DNA of 64,000 nt. Origin: Levilactobacillus brevis ATCC 14869 = DSM 20054. Lineage in GTDB: Bacteria > Bacillota > Bacilli > Lactobacillales > Lactobacillaceae. Position numbers and translations under genes: made by a program. Below, piece by piece: positions 1-7,539 of this stretch. Each line of letters opens with the position of its first letter. The first letter of the stretch is position 1. The stretch spans positions 143,627 through 207,626 of the forward strand of contig NZ_AZCP01000003.1 of the NCBI RefSeq assembly GCF_001433855.1. Direction: 5' to 3'. Under the pieces are notes generated by a model. The model saw nothing but the letters and a program-made list of their open reading frames with translations, searched no databases and was not told the origin of the DNA.

Positions 1-2
1 TT

Positions 3-2045
3 CCCTTTGGTCTGGCGTTAATGACACTCATGGATCACCTGACGGCGTTATCGTTGCCTGACCGCTGGTGGCTGTTGGGGAGTAGCCTTGGCCTATTAGT
101 CGTCATTTACCTGAGCAACGGCTTTACCTTCAGCAATCCGGCGCGTGATTTACTGACGTATGGGTTATTGTTGACCACGACGCTACTGGTTGTGGTGGCC
201 TTACCGCGCCGCTGGACGTTCGGTGGGGTCGGTATTTTAATCGGGCTAAATCTGATCAATAACGCTTGGGGCTATTACGATCCCAACCTGAGCAATCAAG
301 CGACGCAACAGCTACGCGCTAGTGATGCCACACGCTACATTCAAGATTATTTTGATGGCGCGCAGTCGGCGGTCCAATCGGATCACGCGTTTTCGCGGGT
401 AAGTGCAACGCGCAACTATAATTTGTTCCGGACGGTGGGGAATAACATGACGATGTCTCACGGTCTGCATGGGATTATGTCCTATTTTTCCGTTCAAAAT
501 GGCTATGTTGGCCAATTTAGCCGCGACTTGGGTAATGCTGAGTATGCGATGAATGCGCCGATGGGCCAAGCCGATGGCCGAACGACCCTGACGCAATTAT
601 TGGGGGTCAAGTATTTATTCGCGCGGACCGATCAGGTGACTAATCACGCGGCGCTGCCGTATGGGTATCAGGCGGCTAAAAAGATCTATCCAGAACAGCC
701 CGTGTACGGGTTATCAAATGGTGTTGGCACACAGGTGTTAACCACGAACTTGGCGTTTCCACTGGTTTATACGCAACCCCAAGTACTAACGATCAAGGCA
801 TGGCACCGGTTAAGCTTGGTTGACCGGGAGCGGAGTCTAACGCAAGCTGCTGTGACGTCCCAGCCAGTCGCTGGCGTGAAAGCGGCGCACTATCAATCGC
901 CCAAACGCACGCTGGCTTATACGGTAACGCCAGATACGATTCCGGTAATTGATAGCACAAACAAGGTCATTCAGTACCGGTTAAAGCAAGCCGCAGCTGG
1001 GCAAAAGACGGGCCTCAATGACAAGCAGCTAGCGACCTATGGCACCACAATTCAGACGCCTCAGTTAACGGTTGATAAAAATGGCCTGTTAAGTAAGCAG
1101 GAGGTTCAGCAGTACGGCCCCATGGTACAGTTATCCCGGAATCAAGCAGCACTGCAACGGGTGTTAACCCATAATCAACAGATTATTCAACGGACCACTC
1201 AAACCAATCAGACAGGCCTGCATCAGTTAACTAGCGATGCGCAAGGACAACCGATTAAATATACGGTAACGCTTAAGCACCCGCAGCAAGCTCAGGGGAC
1301 AGAGTTGTATTTAGAATTGGACGGCATTAGTTCACAGCAACTGACAACCAAAGATCAACTCCAAACAGCGGATAATACTAGCGTTTTGGGAAATACCCCG
1401 CGGTCAAATTTAACCAAGTTGAACGCTTGGCGGACGGCGATTAGCAACCCGGATTTGGGCGATTACTGGGTGACGGCTAAGACGCGGAATGCGACCAAGA
1501 CCTTCTCCCAGTTTGGTTTAGACAATCTGTCAGATTATGAACCCAAGCATCAAGTATTATTGAACTTGGGTTACTCGCAGCAGTTACGCAAGACAATTGA
1601 CGTGACCTTTAACGCCACTAAGCAACTCAATATTAAATCAGCTAAGCTCATCGCGGTACCGTTTGGCGCGAGCTATGACCAACAGGTCCACGCTGTTCAG
1701 CGACGGGGGTTGCAGCATGCCCAGATACGAGATAACTCGGTAACGGGTGAGCTAACGACGCCACAAGCCAGTGTTATGACGACATCCATTCCGTACTCGA
1801 GTGGCTGGCGGCTGACGGTGGATGGTCGGCCCACGGCAACGACGGTGGTTAATGAGGGCTTTGTTGGGGCCCGTTTGGCGGCGGGCACACACCGGATTCG
1901 CTTGACTTACCGGACGCCGGGGCTAATCGGTGGTCTGATCCTAACAATAGTCGGGTTAGTGGTCTGGTTAGGTGAAATGGGTTGGTGGCATTGGCGACAT
2001 CCTCAGGCGAAAACGCACGCAGCTAAATCAAAATCTGATGCTTAA
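3..2045 (+). CDS. YfhO family membrane protein, C-terminal part (5' end outside window)
   Basis: The frame is open from the first bases of the window, so this is the 3' part of a larger gene; the first internal ATG is at 21. About three hydrophobic segments at the start are followed by a long extracytoplasmic region with many Gln/Thr residues. A final membrane helix lies at about residues 645-665, then a basic cytoplasmic tail. The conserved end (S-S-G-W-R-L-T-V-D-G, then G-F-V-G-x-R-L and G-x-H-x-I-x-L-x-Y) is typical of YfhO proteins, which are multi-pass membrane proteins linked in Gram-positives to glycosylation of wall polymers. The exact substrate cannot be read here. A strong terminator follows directly, so it is the last gene of its unit. 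Confidence 0.8.
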   Translation, partial: PFGLALMTLMDHLTALSLPDRWWLLGSSLGLLVVIYLSNGFTFSNPARDLLTYGLLLTTTLLVVVALPRRWTFGGVGILIGLNLINNAWGYYDPNLSNQATQQLRASDATRYIQDYFDGAQSAVQSDHAFSRVSATRNYNLFRTVGNNMTMSHGLHGIMSYFSVQNGYVGQFSRDLGNAEYAMNAPMGQADGRTTLTQLLGVKYLFARTDQVTNHAALPYGYQAAKKIYPEQPVYGLSNGVGTQVLTTNLAFPLVYTQPQVLTIKAWHRLSLVDRERSLTQAAVTSQPVAGVKAAHYQSPKRTLAYTVTPDTIPVIDSTNKVIQYRLKQAAAGQKTGLNDKQLATYGTTIQTPQLTVDKNGLLSKQEVQQYGPMVQLSRNQAALQRVLTHNQQIIQRTTQTNQTGLHQLTSDAQGQPIKYTVTLKHPQQAQGTELYLELDGISSQQLTTKDQLQTADNTSVLGNTPRSNLTKLNAWRTAISNPDLGDYWVTAKTRNATKTFSQFGLDNLSDYEPKHQVLLNLGYSQQLRKTIDVTFNATKQLNIKSAKLIAVPFGASYDQQVHAVQRRGLQHAQIRDNSVTGELTTPQASVMTTSIPYSSGWRLTVDGRPTATTVVNEGFVGARLAAGTHRIRLTYRTPGLIGGLILTIVGLVVWLGEMGWWHWRHPQAKTHAAKSKSDA

Positions 2046-2058
2046 TCAATGATTTTTG

Positions 2059-2088
2059 GCGGGACCAGGTCGTGGGTCCCGCTTTTTT
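2059..2088 (+). terminator. Rho-independent terminator after YfhO gene
   Basis: GCGGGACC and GGTCCCGC form an 8-bp GC-rich stem with a short loop, followed by six T residues. It lies 14 bp after the stop codon. Confidence 0.85.
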
Positions 2089-2146
2089 ATGACACTTTTG
2101 CTACACTAGAAAGGAGTGGTAACCAGATTTTGGGGAGGACAAGTTA

Positions 2147-3061
2147 ATGCCAAAATGGCTAAACTGGTCAGTCTTTTATGAACTGACCGAAATTTATACA
2201 GCACCATTAAATGTTATGTGGTTTATTTTAGGTGCTGCGATTGCGCAGTATCACGTACATACCGTGGATTGGATCAATGTTGGACTATGTCTAGCGGTAG
2301 TCTTTATCTTCGATTTGGCCGTCAACGTGGCGGATAATTACTACGATTATTTACACGCGCATGATCGTGAAGACTACGCGCAAAAGACTAATCCAATTGG
2401 TCGATTGCATTTGCCAGCTAAGGGTGTTTTTTGGTTGGCGTGGGTGTTATATGCCGTCGCTGCGATACCGGGGATTGTCTTAGTCATGCGGACGGGCTGG
2501 CCGGTTGCCGTCTTTGGTGTGGTGGGGTACTTGATTGGAATCTTCTATACGGCCGGACCGCATCCCATCAACGCAACGCCCGTTTCAGCGGCCGTGGTGG
2601 CATTGGCAATCGCCTTTTGGATTCAGTTAACCTGTGTGTACGTGTCGATTTATGGGCAACAACCGTTGTCCTGGTCAATCGTCGGTACCACGTTCCTACT
2701 GTGCATGCCGTTAACGTTGATCTTCTTCACGGTACAACTGGCTAATGATACATCGGACCGCGAAGAAGACATTGCCAATCACCGCTACACGTTGGCGGTC
2801 TATCTAGGTAAACGCCGATCGGTGCGATTGATCCAACTCTTCCTAGTGATTGGCACCTTGTGGACACTGGTAAACGTAGGGTTGGGGTTAGCACCACTTG
2901 TTACGGCGTTGGTGGTTATTTTACTGCCAGTGATGTGGCGGGGGATGCGCCCGTTCTTTGCCATTCAGGACAAGCGTAAGACATTTATGGCGATGGTTAA
3001 GAGTGCCTCTCTGTTCTTCATTGCCTATCCCGTATTGTTTGCGTTGGGAACGTGGCTGTAA
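2147..3061 (+). CDS. menA: UbiA/MenA-type prenyltransferase
   Basis: This integral membrane protein of 304 aa belongs to the UbiA superfamily. Its two Asp-rich motifs are visible: N-V-A-D-N-Y-Y-D-Y near residue 61 and N-D-T-S-D-R-E-E-D near residue 200. Both bind the Mg-diphosphate of the prenyl donor. About eight hydrophobic segments surround them. The closest known role is 1,4-dihydroxy-2-naphthoate polyprenyltransferase (menaquinone pathway). No other men genes are in the window, and many lactobacilli keep menA with only part of the pathway, so it may act on imported or alternative quinone precursors (inference). The start at 2147 has a GGGGAGGA ribosome binding site. It is monocistronic between two terminators. 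Confidence 0.8.
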   Translation: MPKWLNWSVFYELTEIYTAPLNVMWFILGAAIAQYHVHTVDWINVGLCLAVVFIFDLAVNVADNYYDYLHAHDREDYAQKTNPIGRLHLPAKGVFWLAWVLYAVAAIPGIVLVMRTGWPVAVFGVVGYLIGIFYTAGPHPINATPVSAAVVALAIAFWIQLTCVYVSIYGQQPLSWSIVGTTFLLCMPLTLIFFTVQLANDTSDREEDIANHRYTLAVYLGKRRSVRLIQLFLVIGTLWTLVNVGLGLAPLVTALVVILLPVMWRGMRPFFAIQDKRKTFMAMVKSASLFFIAYPVLFALGTWL

Positions 3062-3109
3062 AGTGAGTCATTAAAGATGATCAGCTAATAGCAAAATAGA
3101 CACTAATAA

Positions 3110-3160
3110 AATAACCCGGGAAATGACAGTGATTACCATCGCTATTTCCCGGGTTATTTT
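3110..3160. terminator. Bidirectional terminator
   Basis: AATAACCCGGGAAAT and ATTTCCCGGGTTATT form a perfect 15-bp stem around a 19-nt loop. A/T runs on both sides let it serve menA (+) and the converging ABC permease gene (-). Confidence 0.85.
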
Positions 3161-3218
3161 GTCTTAATTAAGTCTAAATAGGACTTATTAAGGATAGTGG
3201 CGCCATGGGTGATACGGA

Positions 3219-3995
3219 TTAGTTATTATGGTTATAGGCCCAGACCGTCAACGGCGCGAATAGGACCACGATGCCAATGCCAAAAATAAGCACAATCCAA
3301 GCATTATTGTTCCAGGCTCCCTGAGCGAGGATCTGGCGGATTGCGGTGATCACATAGGTGATGGGATTGGCATCGGCAATCACGCGCATAAAATGAGGTA
3401 AGGTTTTCAGGGGGATAAAGGCGTTAGAAAGAAAGGATAGGAGCATCATAACCATCATTGAGACGCTTTGAACCATTGATGAGCTTTTGGCTAGCAGGCC
3501 AAAGAGCGCAAAGACCCATGAGATGGCCCAGCCAATGAAGATGGCCAAAGCGGCAATGACAATGATCCACCCAAAACCTACAGTTGGTCGCCAGCCCATT
3601 GCGTAGCCGGTCAGTAGAGAAACCACAGTGGCAACCAATAAGCGGAGAACATCTGCGAATAGTTGCCCAGCCAGGGGGGCAATATGGGCCATGGGTAATG
3701 ACTTAAAGCGATCAAAGACCCCGGAGTCCAAGTCCTCGCGAATCTGGGCGCCAGATCCTGACGCAGCCGACAGGAGAGTTTGAATCAGAATTCCGGGGAC
3801 AATGGTGGGTAGATAGGCTTGCACCCCGCCAGCGATTGCCCCACCGAAGAGGTAGCCGAAGAGGAGCATGAACATCACAGGTTGAATGATGACATCCATA
3901 AAGCGGTCAGGGTTATGGAGCGTTTTAAGTAAGTTCCGGTAAGCCATCGTTAGTGTGTTGCCAATTAAGTTACCATGTTGTGTTTGAATTTCCAT
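3219..3995 (-). CDS. ABC-2 type multidrug exporter permease (DrrB-like)
   Basis: This is a membrane subunit of 258 aa with six hydrophobic segments, in the ABC-2 permease family (DrrB/YhgE-like). The middle contains S-G-S-G-A-Q-I-R-E-D-L-D-S-G-V-F-D-R-F-K-S-L-P, the conserved ABC-2 coupling region. The start at 3995 is preferred over an in-frame start further upstream because GAGGTG precedes it. It overlaps the ATPase gene by 26 bp, which indicates translational coupling. With the ATPase it should form a drug/lipid exporter; the substrate is unknown. The divergent MarR gene is the likely regulator. Confidence 0.85.
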   Translation of the reverse strand: MEIQTQHGNLIGNTLTMAYRNLLKTLHNPDRFMDVIIQPVMFMLLFGYLFGGAIAGGVQAYLPTIVPGILIQTLLSAASGSGAQIREDLDSGVFDRFKSLPMAHIAPLAGQLFADVLRLLVATVVSLLTGYAMGWRPTVGFGWIIVIAALAIFIGWAISWVFALFGLLAKSSSMVQSVSMMVMMLLSFLSNAFIPLKTLPHFMRVIADANPITYVITAIRQILAQGAWNNNAWIVLIFGIGIVVLFAPLTVWAYNHNN

Positions 3996-4944
3996 CGGGC
4001 ACCTCGTTCTTAATTTTTCCGGTTGTGAGTGCAAAGAAAACATCATCTAGGGAGGGTTCTTGTACGGCAATATTAGCCAGTGAGATATCGGCTGCCTGGA
4101 GTTGCACAAGTAAGTCAGTGATTTGGTTGGGGTTTTTCAAATGTGCAGTGAGTTGGGCACCGTGCAAGGTCGGTTGTGCATGGAGTGCCTGAGCCAATAG
4201 GCGTTGGGCAAGGGAACCTTGGGTTGCCTTGGCGAGAGATAAGGTCAAGGTGGCGCCGCCAATTTGCTGCTTGAGCGCGGTCGGCGTTCCAAGTTTGATG
4301 AGCTTGCCATGGTCGATGACGGCAATTCGATCGGCCAGTGCGTCTGCTTCGTCTAAGTATTGGGTGGTCAATACGATGGTAGAGCCGTGGGCCACTAACT
4401 GGCGGATGGTTGTCCACATCTGCGATCGGGTTCGGGGATCAAGTCCAGTTGTGGGTTCGTCCAGAAAAATCAATCCTGGTCGCGTAATCAGACTCACGGC
4501 AAGATCTAAACGGCGCCGCATGCCACCGGAGAAATCGCTGAGCGCTTTGTCAGCAGACGCTGTCAGTGAAAACTCTTCAAGAAGTTCCGTCGTTCGTTGT
4601 TTAGCGGCCGTTCGGGACAACCCATTGAGCCGAGAAAAAATCATTAAGTTTTCGCGAGCGGAAATATCTTCATCGATGGAAGCATATTGCCCGGTTAGAC
4701 CAAACATGGCGCGGGCTAGCCGACTTTCTTGGCGAACATCATGACCAAAGATCGTGACAGTTCCACTCGTGGCCTTAAGCAGCGTGGTCATCATGCGCAA
4801 GGTGGTAGTTTTCCCTGCGCCGTTGGGACCTAAAAGGCCAAATACTTCACCGGATTTGACCGCAAACGATAGATCATCAACGACGGTTTTGGCGCCGAAG
4901 GTTTTAGTTAAATGGCTTACCGTGATAGCTGTAGATGGTTGCAT
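3970..4944 (-). CDS. ABC exporter ATP-binding protein (DrrA family)
   Basis: This is a 324-aa nucleotide-binding subunit. Walker A is G-P-N-G-A-G-K-T-T, the signature is F-S-G-G-M-R-R-R-L-D-L-A, Walker B is L-I-F-L-D-E-P-T-T-G-L-D, and a C-terminal DrrA-type extension of about 90 residues follows. The start was placed at 4944 because AGAAGG lies 7 bp upstream; longer in-frame starts lack a ribosome binding site. It is the first gene of a two-gene operon with the ABC-2 permease. Its promoter region is shared with, and overlapped by palindromes near, the divergent MarR gene. Confidence 0.88.
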   Translation of the reverse strand: MQPSTAITVSHLTKTFGAKTVVDDLSFAVKSGEVFGLLGPNGAGKTTTLRMMTTLLKATSGTVTIFGHDVRQESRLARAMFGLTGQYASIDEDISARENLMIFSRLNGLSRTAAKQRTTELLEEFSLTASADKALSDFSGGMRRRLDLAVSLITRPGLIFLDEPTTGLDPRTRSQMWTTIRQLVAHGSTIVLTTQYLDEADALADRIAVIDHGKLIKLGTPTALKQQIGGATLTLSLAKATQGSLAQRLLAQALHAQPTLHGAQLTAHLKNPNQITDLLVQLQAADISLANIAVQEPSLDDVFFALTTGKIKNEVPDGNSNTTW

Positions 4945-4969
4945 AAAATACCTTCTCTCATGTGTCATA

Positions 4970-5046
4970 AAATTAATCAGGTGACCTGACAAAATTATAA
5001 TAAGGTCCCCTGATTAATTTGTCAACCTTTTTATTCAGGTCCCCTT
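4970..5046. promoter_or_regulatory. Divergent promoter/operator region, ABC exporter and MarR
   Basis: Perfect 12-bp inverted arms AAATTAATCAGG (4970-4981) and CCTGATTAATTT (5009-5020) flank the ABC promoter. A further TCAGGT-G-ACCTGA palindrome sits at 4977-4989 and another TCAGGT half-site at 5035-5040. On the minus strand TTGACA (5025-5020) and TATTAT (5002-4997) are 17 bp apart, so the right arm abuts the -35 element. On the plus strand TATAAT lies at 5064-5069 before marR. These repeats are good candidates for MarR-type operators controlling both directions. Confidence 0.65.
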
Positions 5047-5089
5047 ATCTTTTTGATTTGGGGTATAATGAGACAAGGAGGTTTTCGAG

Positions 5090-5620
5090 ATGAGCGATTT
5101 ATTTAAGCAAGAGACGACAGCGAGTAAGTTAATTGAATTTGGGATGTTGCGGCATGTCGCCGATGACATTGCGGATCGCGATGACGACCACCCTGAACGA
5201 CAAATGATTTTCCAAGGGCAAGGAAAGATTTTATTGGCGTTGATGCAAGAGGATCATTTGGCACAAAAAGAATTGGCGGAGCGCTTAAATTTGACGGCGC
5301 AGTCAACCGCGGAATTCGTTCGGAAATTGGAAAAAAAGGGATTCGTGACACGAATGAAATCTCCTACGGACCAGCGAGTTACCGTGGTGAGTATCACGGA
5401 TGCTGGGCGCAAGGAAACAACGAAAAATGTGCAACAAATCCCGCCATTCTTAACGATTTTAGATGATACGGAGTTGGATCAACTCTCGCATATTTTAGAT
5501 AAGATTAATCAGCATATGTATGAAGAAGTTAACGCCGCTAACCCAACCTGGTTCAACAAGTTCCATCAGGTCATTATGAATCGCATGTTATCGCAATTAC
5601 ATTCAGGCGAAGATCGGTAG
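5090..5620 (+). CDS. MarR family transcriptional regulator
   Basis: This winged-helix regulator of 176 aa has the MarR core: helix-turn-helix K-E-L-A-E-R-L-N-L-T-A-Q-S-T-A-E-F-V around residues 64-81, then a basic wing with the family motif D-Q-R-V-T-V-V-S-I-T-D-A-G. The start at 5090 has an AAGGAGG site. It is transcribed away from the DrrAB-type exporter across a 145-bp region rich in palindromes. The usual arrangement is that MarR represses both itself and the exporter until a ligand binds (inference from context). Confidence 0.85.
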   Translation: MSDLFKQETTASKLIEFGMLRHVADDIADRDDDHPERQMIFQGQGKILLALMQEDHLAQKELAERLNLTAQSTAEFVRKLEKKGFVTRMKSPTDQRVTVVSITDAGRKETTKNVQQIPPFLTILDDTELDQLSHILDKINQHMYEEVNAANPTWFNKFHQVIMNRMLSQLHSGEDR

Positions 5621-5695
5621 GGTTGGTGTCAGTTTCGGCGATATTTATGCGGGCTGGTTTATTTGTTAGGCAACCATGACGACCTGCACTCAGAA

Positions 5696-5787
5696 GCAAA
5701 GTGATGAAAATCGTGGCATTGCTAAAATGAGAATGCCGGTATAATAGGTTTTCTTTAGTGTATTCCCCACAGGTGTGGGGGTGTTTC
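5696..5787 (+). CRISPR. Orphan leader plus single type I-E-like repeat (copy A)
   Basis: The 28-nt unit at 5760-5787 starts GTATTCCCCACAGGTGTGGG and has the CCCCACA/TGTGGGG hairpin of type I-E repeats in lactobacilli. The 64 bases before it align without gaps to those before a second copy at 50329 (about 50 of 64 identical, ending in TTCTTTAGT in both). This is what a conserved CRISPR leader would show. No second repeat or spacer follows, and the last bases of the unit (GTGTTTC) differ from a usual GTGATCC end. No cas gene is present in the window. Confidence 0.6.
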
Positions 5788-5820
5788 CGCTACTTCCATA
5801 AATAAGTATTAGCGGAAGTA
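5787..5820. repeat. Inverted repeat next to CRISPR-like unit A
   Basis: GCTACTTCC and GGAAGTAGC form perfect 9-bp arms around a 16-bp A/T-rich centre, starting just after the CRISPR-like repeat. No T-run follows, so it is not an obvious terminator. Confidence 0.4.
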
Positions 5821-5875
5821 GCATTGTCACAAGCAAAGAACCACCACAACTTATCTGATAGGTAATCAGACCCAA

Positions 5876-5926
5876 AAACCACCGCACAATCATCAGCCAT
5901 TTGGCCTAACAATTGTGCGGTGGTTT
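5876..5926 (-). terminator. Terminator of purine permease gene
   Basis: AAACCACCGCACAAT and ATTGTGCGGTGGTTT form a perfect 15-bp stem. On the minus strand it is followed by T residues and lies about 20 bp after the permease stop codon. Confidence 0.85.
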
Positions 5927-5948
5927 GTAGTGTCGAGATTATTTTTAA

Positions 5949-7259
5949 TTAAGCGGCATTTAAAATCCACAAGAACAAGACGAAGACAACCGCCAGCCCG
6001 TACATCATAGCACCGACTTCCTTACCACGCTTAGCAGCCAACATGGTCAAAGGATAGGTGATGAAACCTAGTGCGATCCCATCGGAGATGCTGTAGGTTA
6101 AAGGCATTCCCAGCACAATCAGAAAGGCCGGAGCAGCCACTTCGAATTTTTCCCAATGAATGTTCTTTAGGGATTGAGCCATTAGCACCCCAACGATAAT
6201 CAAAGCGGGGGCGGTGACTTGATCCGTCACAACTGCCAACAATGGAGAGAAGAACGCGCCAAAGATGAAGAGTATCCCAGTGACGATGGCGGTGAAACCA
6301 GTTCGACCACCCACGGCAATCCCTGCGGAGGATTCCACGAAGGCGCCCATTGGAGAAGTTCCCAGTAAGGACCCCACGACCATCGTACTAGAATCAGCCA
6401 TCAAGGCTTTGCCAATCCGGGGGAGCTTGTTATTTTTAACCAAGCCAGCTTGTTCAGCTAAGCCGACCAAAGTCCCCGTAGTATCAAAGAAAGTGACTAA
6501 TAAGAAGGTCAAAACGACCACGATCATTTGTAAGGAATTAATACTGCCGACGTGCGTCAACCCCACCATGAAAGTCGAGCTGATGCTAGGAACTGCAGCA
6601 ATGATATGACTAGGCATGGGAATCAGACCCGTAACGAGACCTAAAATCGAGTTGGCGACCATCCCAATGAAGATGGCGCCGGGTACCCGAGCACTCATCA
6701 ACAGGACCGTTACCAGTAGCCCGAAAATGGTGAGCCACGTACTGCCAACCTGTAAGGAACCCAGGCTCACAATCGTTGATTTGTCAGCGGCGACTAAGCC
6801 GCCTTGGCTCAAACCAATGAAGGCGATGAACAGGCCGATTCCGGCGCTGATGGCCATCTTGAGGTCGCGGGGAATTGCGTCAACGACCTTTTCCCGCAGC
6901 TTGAAAGCCGTTAGAATCATGAAGAGGATCGAGGCCACGAAAACGCCGGCCAGCGCCGTTTGCCAAGGCACCTTCATTCCAATAACGACGGAGTAAGCGA
7001 AGAAGGCGTTAATCCCTAGACTGGCAGAGATGGCAATCGGATAGTTGGCCAGAATCCCCATCAACATGCACCCGAAGGCGGAGGCAAAGGCAGTCGCCGT
7101 GAAGACGGCCCCTTGGCTGATGCCGGAAGCCCCTAAGACTTGGGGGTTAACGAATAGGATGTAAGCCATGGAGACGAAAGTGGTTAGCCCCGCTAGTATT
7201 TCGGTTTTATAGTTGGTACCGAGTTCTTCAAAATGGAAAAAGTTGGCAATTCTTTGCAT
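5949..7259 (-). CDS. NCS2 family (AzgA-type) guanine/hypoxanthine permease
   Basis: This polytopic membrane protein of 436 aa has 12-13 predicted helices. It resembles AzgA/PbuG/PbuO-type nucleobase:proton symporters: the N-terminal F-F-x-F-x-x-L-G-T-N-Y-K-T-E-x-x-A-G-x-T-T-F pattern, F-D-T-T-G-T-L-V-G near the middle and S-S-A-G-I-A-V-G-G-R-T-G-F after it. It should import hypoxanthine, guanine or adenine for salvage. The start has an AGGGAG site. PurBox-like elements upstream point to PurR control, and it is followed by its own terminator. Confidence 0.88.
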   Translation of the reverse strand: MQRIANFFHFEELGTNYKTEILAGLTTFVSMAYILFVNPQVLGASGISQGAVFTATAFASAFGCMLMGILANYPIAISASLGINAFFAYSVVIGMKVPWQTALAGVFVASILFMILTAFKLREKVVDAIPRDLKMAISAGIGLFIAFIGLSQGGLVAADKSTIVSLGSLQVGSTWLTIFGLLVTVLLMSARVPGAIFIGMVANSILGLVTGLIPMPSHIIAAVPSISSTFMVGLTHVGSINSLQMIVVVLTFLLVTFFDTTGTLVGLAEQAGLVKNNKLPRIGKALMADSSTMVVGSLLGTSPMGAFVESSAGIAVGGRTGFTAIVTGILFIFGAFFSPLLAVVTDQVTAPALIIVGVLMAQSLKNIHWEKFEVAAPAFLIVLGMPLTYSISDGIALGFITYPLTMLAAKRGKEVGAMMYGLAVVFVLFLWILNAA

Positions 7260-7292
7260 TGAATAAGTGCTCCCTTAGCAATTAATTTGGTT

Positions 7293-7420
7293 AAATCCGA
7301 ACATTAATGATAATCGTTCGTGTTTACATCAATAAATATCACTATTAGAGTCTATCATTTTTAAAAAATATTTGCAATTGCGAATTACAGTTTTATTTAT
7401 AAAATGAATGTTCGGAAAAT
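7293..7420 (-). promoter_or_regulatory. PurR boxes upstream of purine permease
   Basis: AAATCCGAACATT at 7293-7305 and its opposite-strand counterpart ATTTTCCGAACATT at 7420-7407 match the lactic acid bacterial PurBox (AWWWCCGAACWWT). A weaker copy, CACGAACG on the minus strand at 7322-7315, lies in inverted orientation next to the first. The arrangement fits PurR binding. Confidence 0.7.
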
Positions 7421-7461
7421 ACCAATTCAACCCGTCAACCCATCCAACTTACTGATAAATC

Positions 7462-7501
7462 AAAAATAGCCGACCAAGCATCTAATGAGCTTGCGTCGGC
7501 T
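7462..7501 (-). terminator. Terminator of aldo/keto reductase gene
   Basis: On the minus strand AGCCGAC...GTCGGCT encloses an inner AGC/GCT pair and is followed by ATTTTT. Confidence 0.75.
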
Positions 7502-7539
7502 AGTGATCGTTCGTTTCATCTGCTGATAGAAAAGTTAAG

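Larger units (their letters stand above)
5621..5948. other. Gene-free region with a solitary CRISPR leader and repeat
   Basis: No credible coding sequence lies here. It holds, in order, about 75 bp of undistinguished sequence, a CRISPR-leader-like stretch with one repeat (5696-5787), an inverted repeat (5787-5820) and the terminator of the purine permease gene. Confidence 0.6.

Noticed and set aside
3110..3160. CCCGGGAAAT motifs resembling Noc binding sites (ATTTCCCGGGAAAT)
   Set aside because: Both copies are the two arms of a clear terminator stem and each has two mismatches to the Noc consensus.
5788..5860. Second CRISPR repeat after copy A
   Set aside because: No repeat-like CCCCAC/GTGGGG unit was found at the expected 61-bp spacing, or after copy B.
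7260..7440. Purine riboswitch before the permease
   Set aside because: The conserved purine aptamer core was not found on the minus strand; PurBoxes explain the regulation better.
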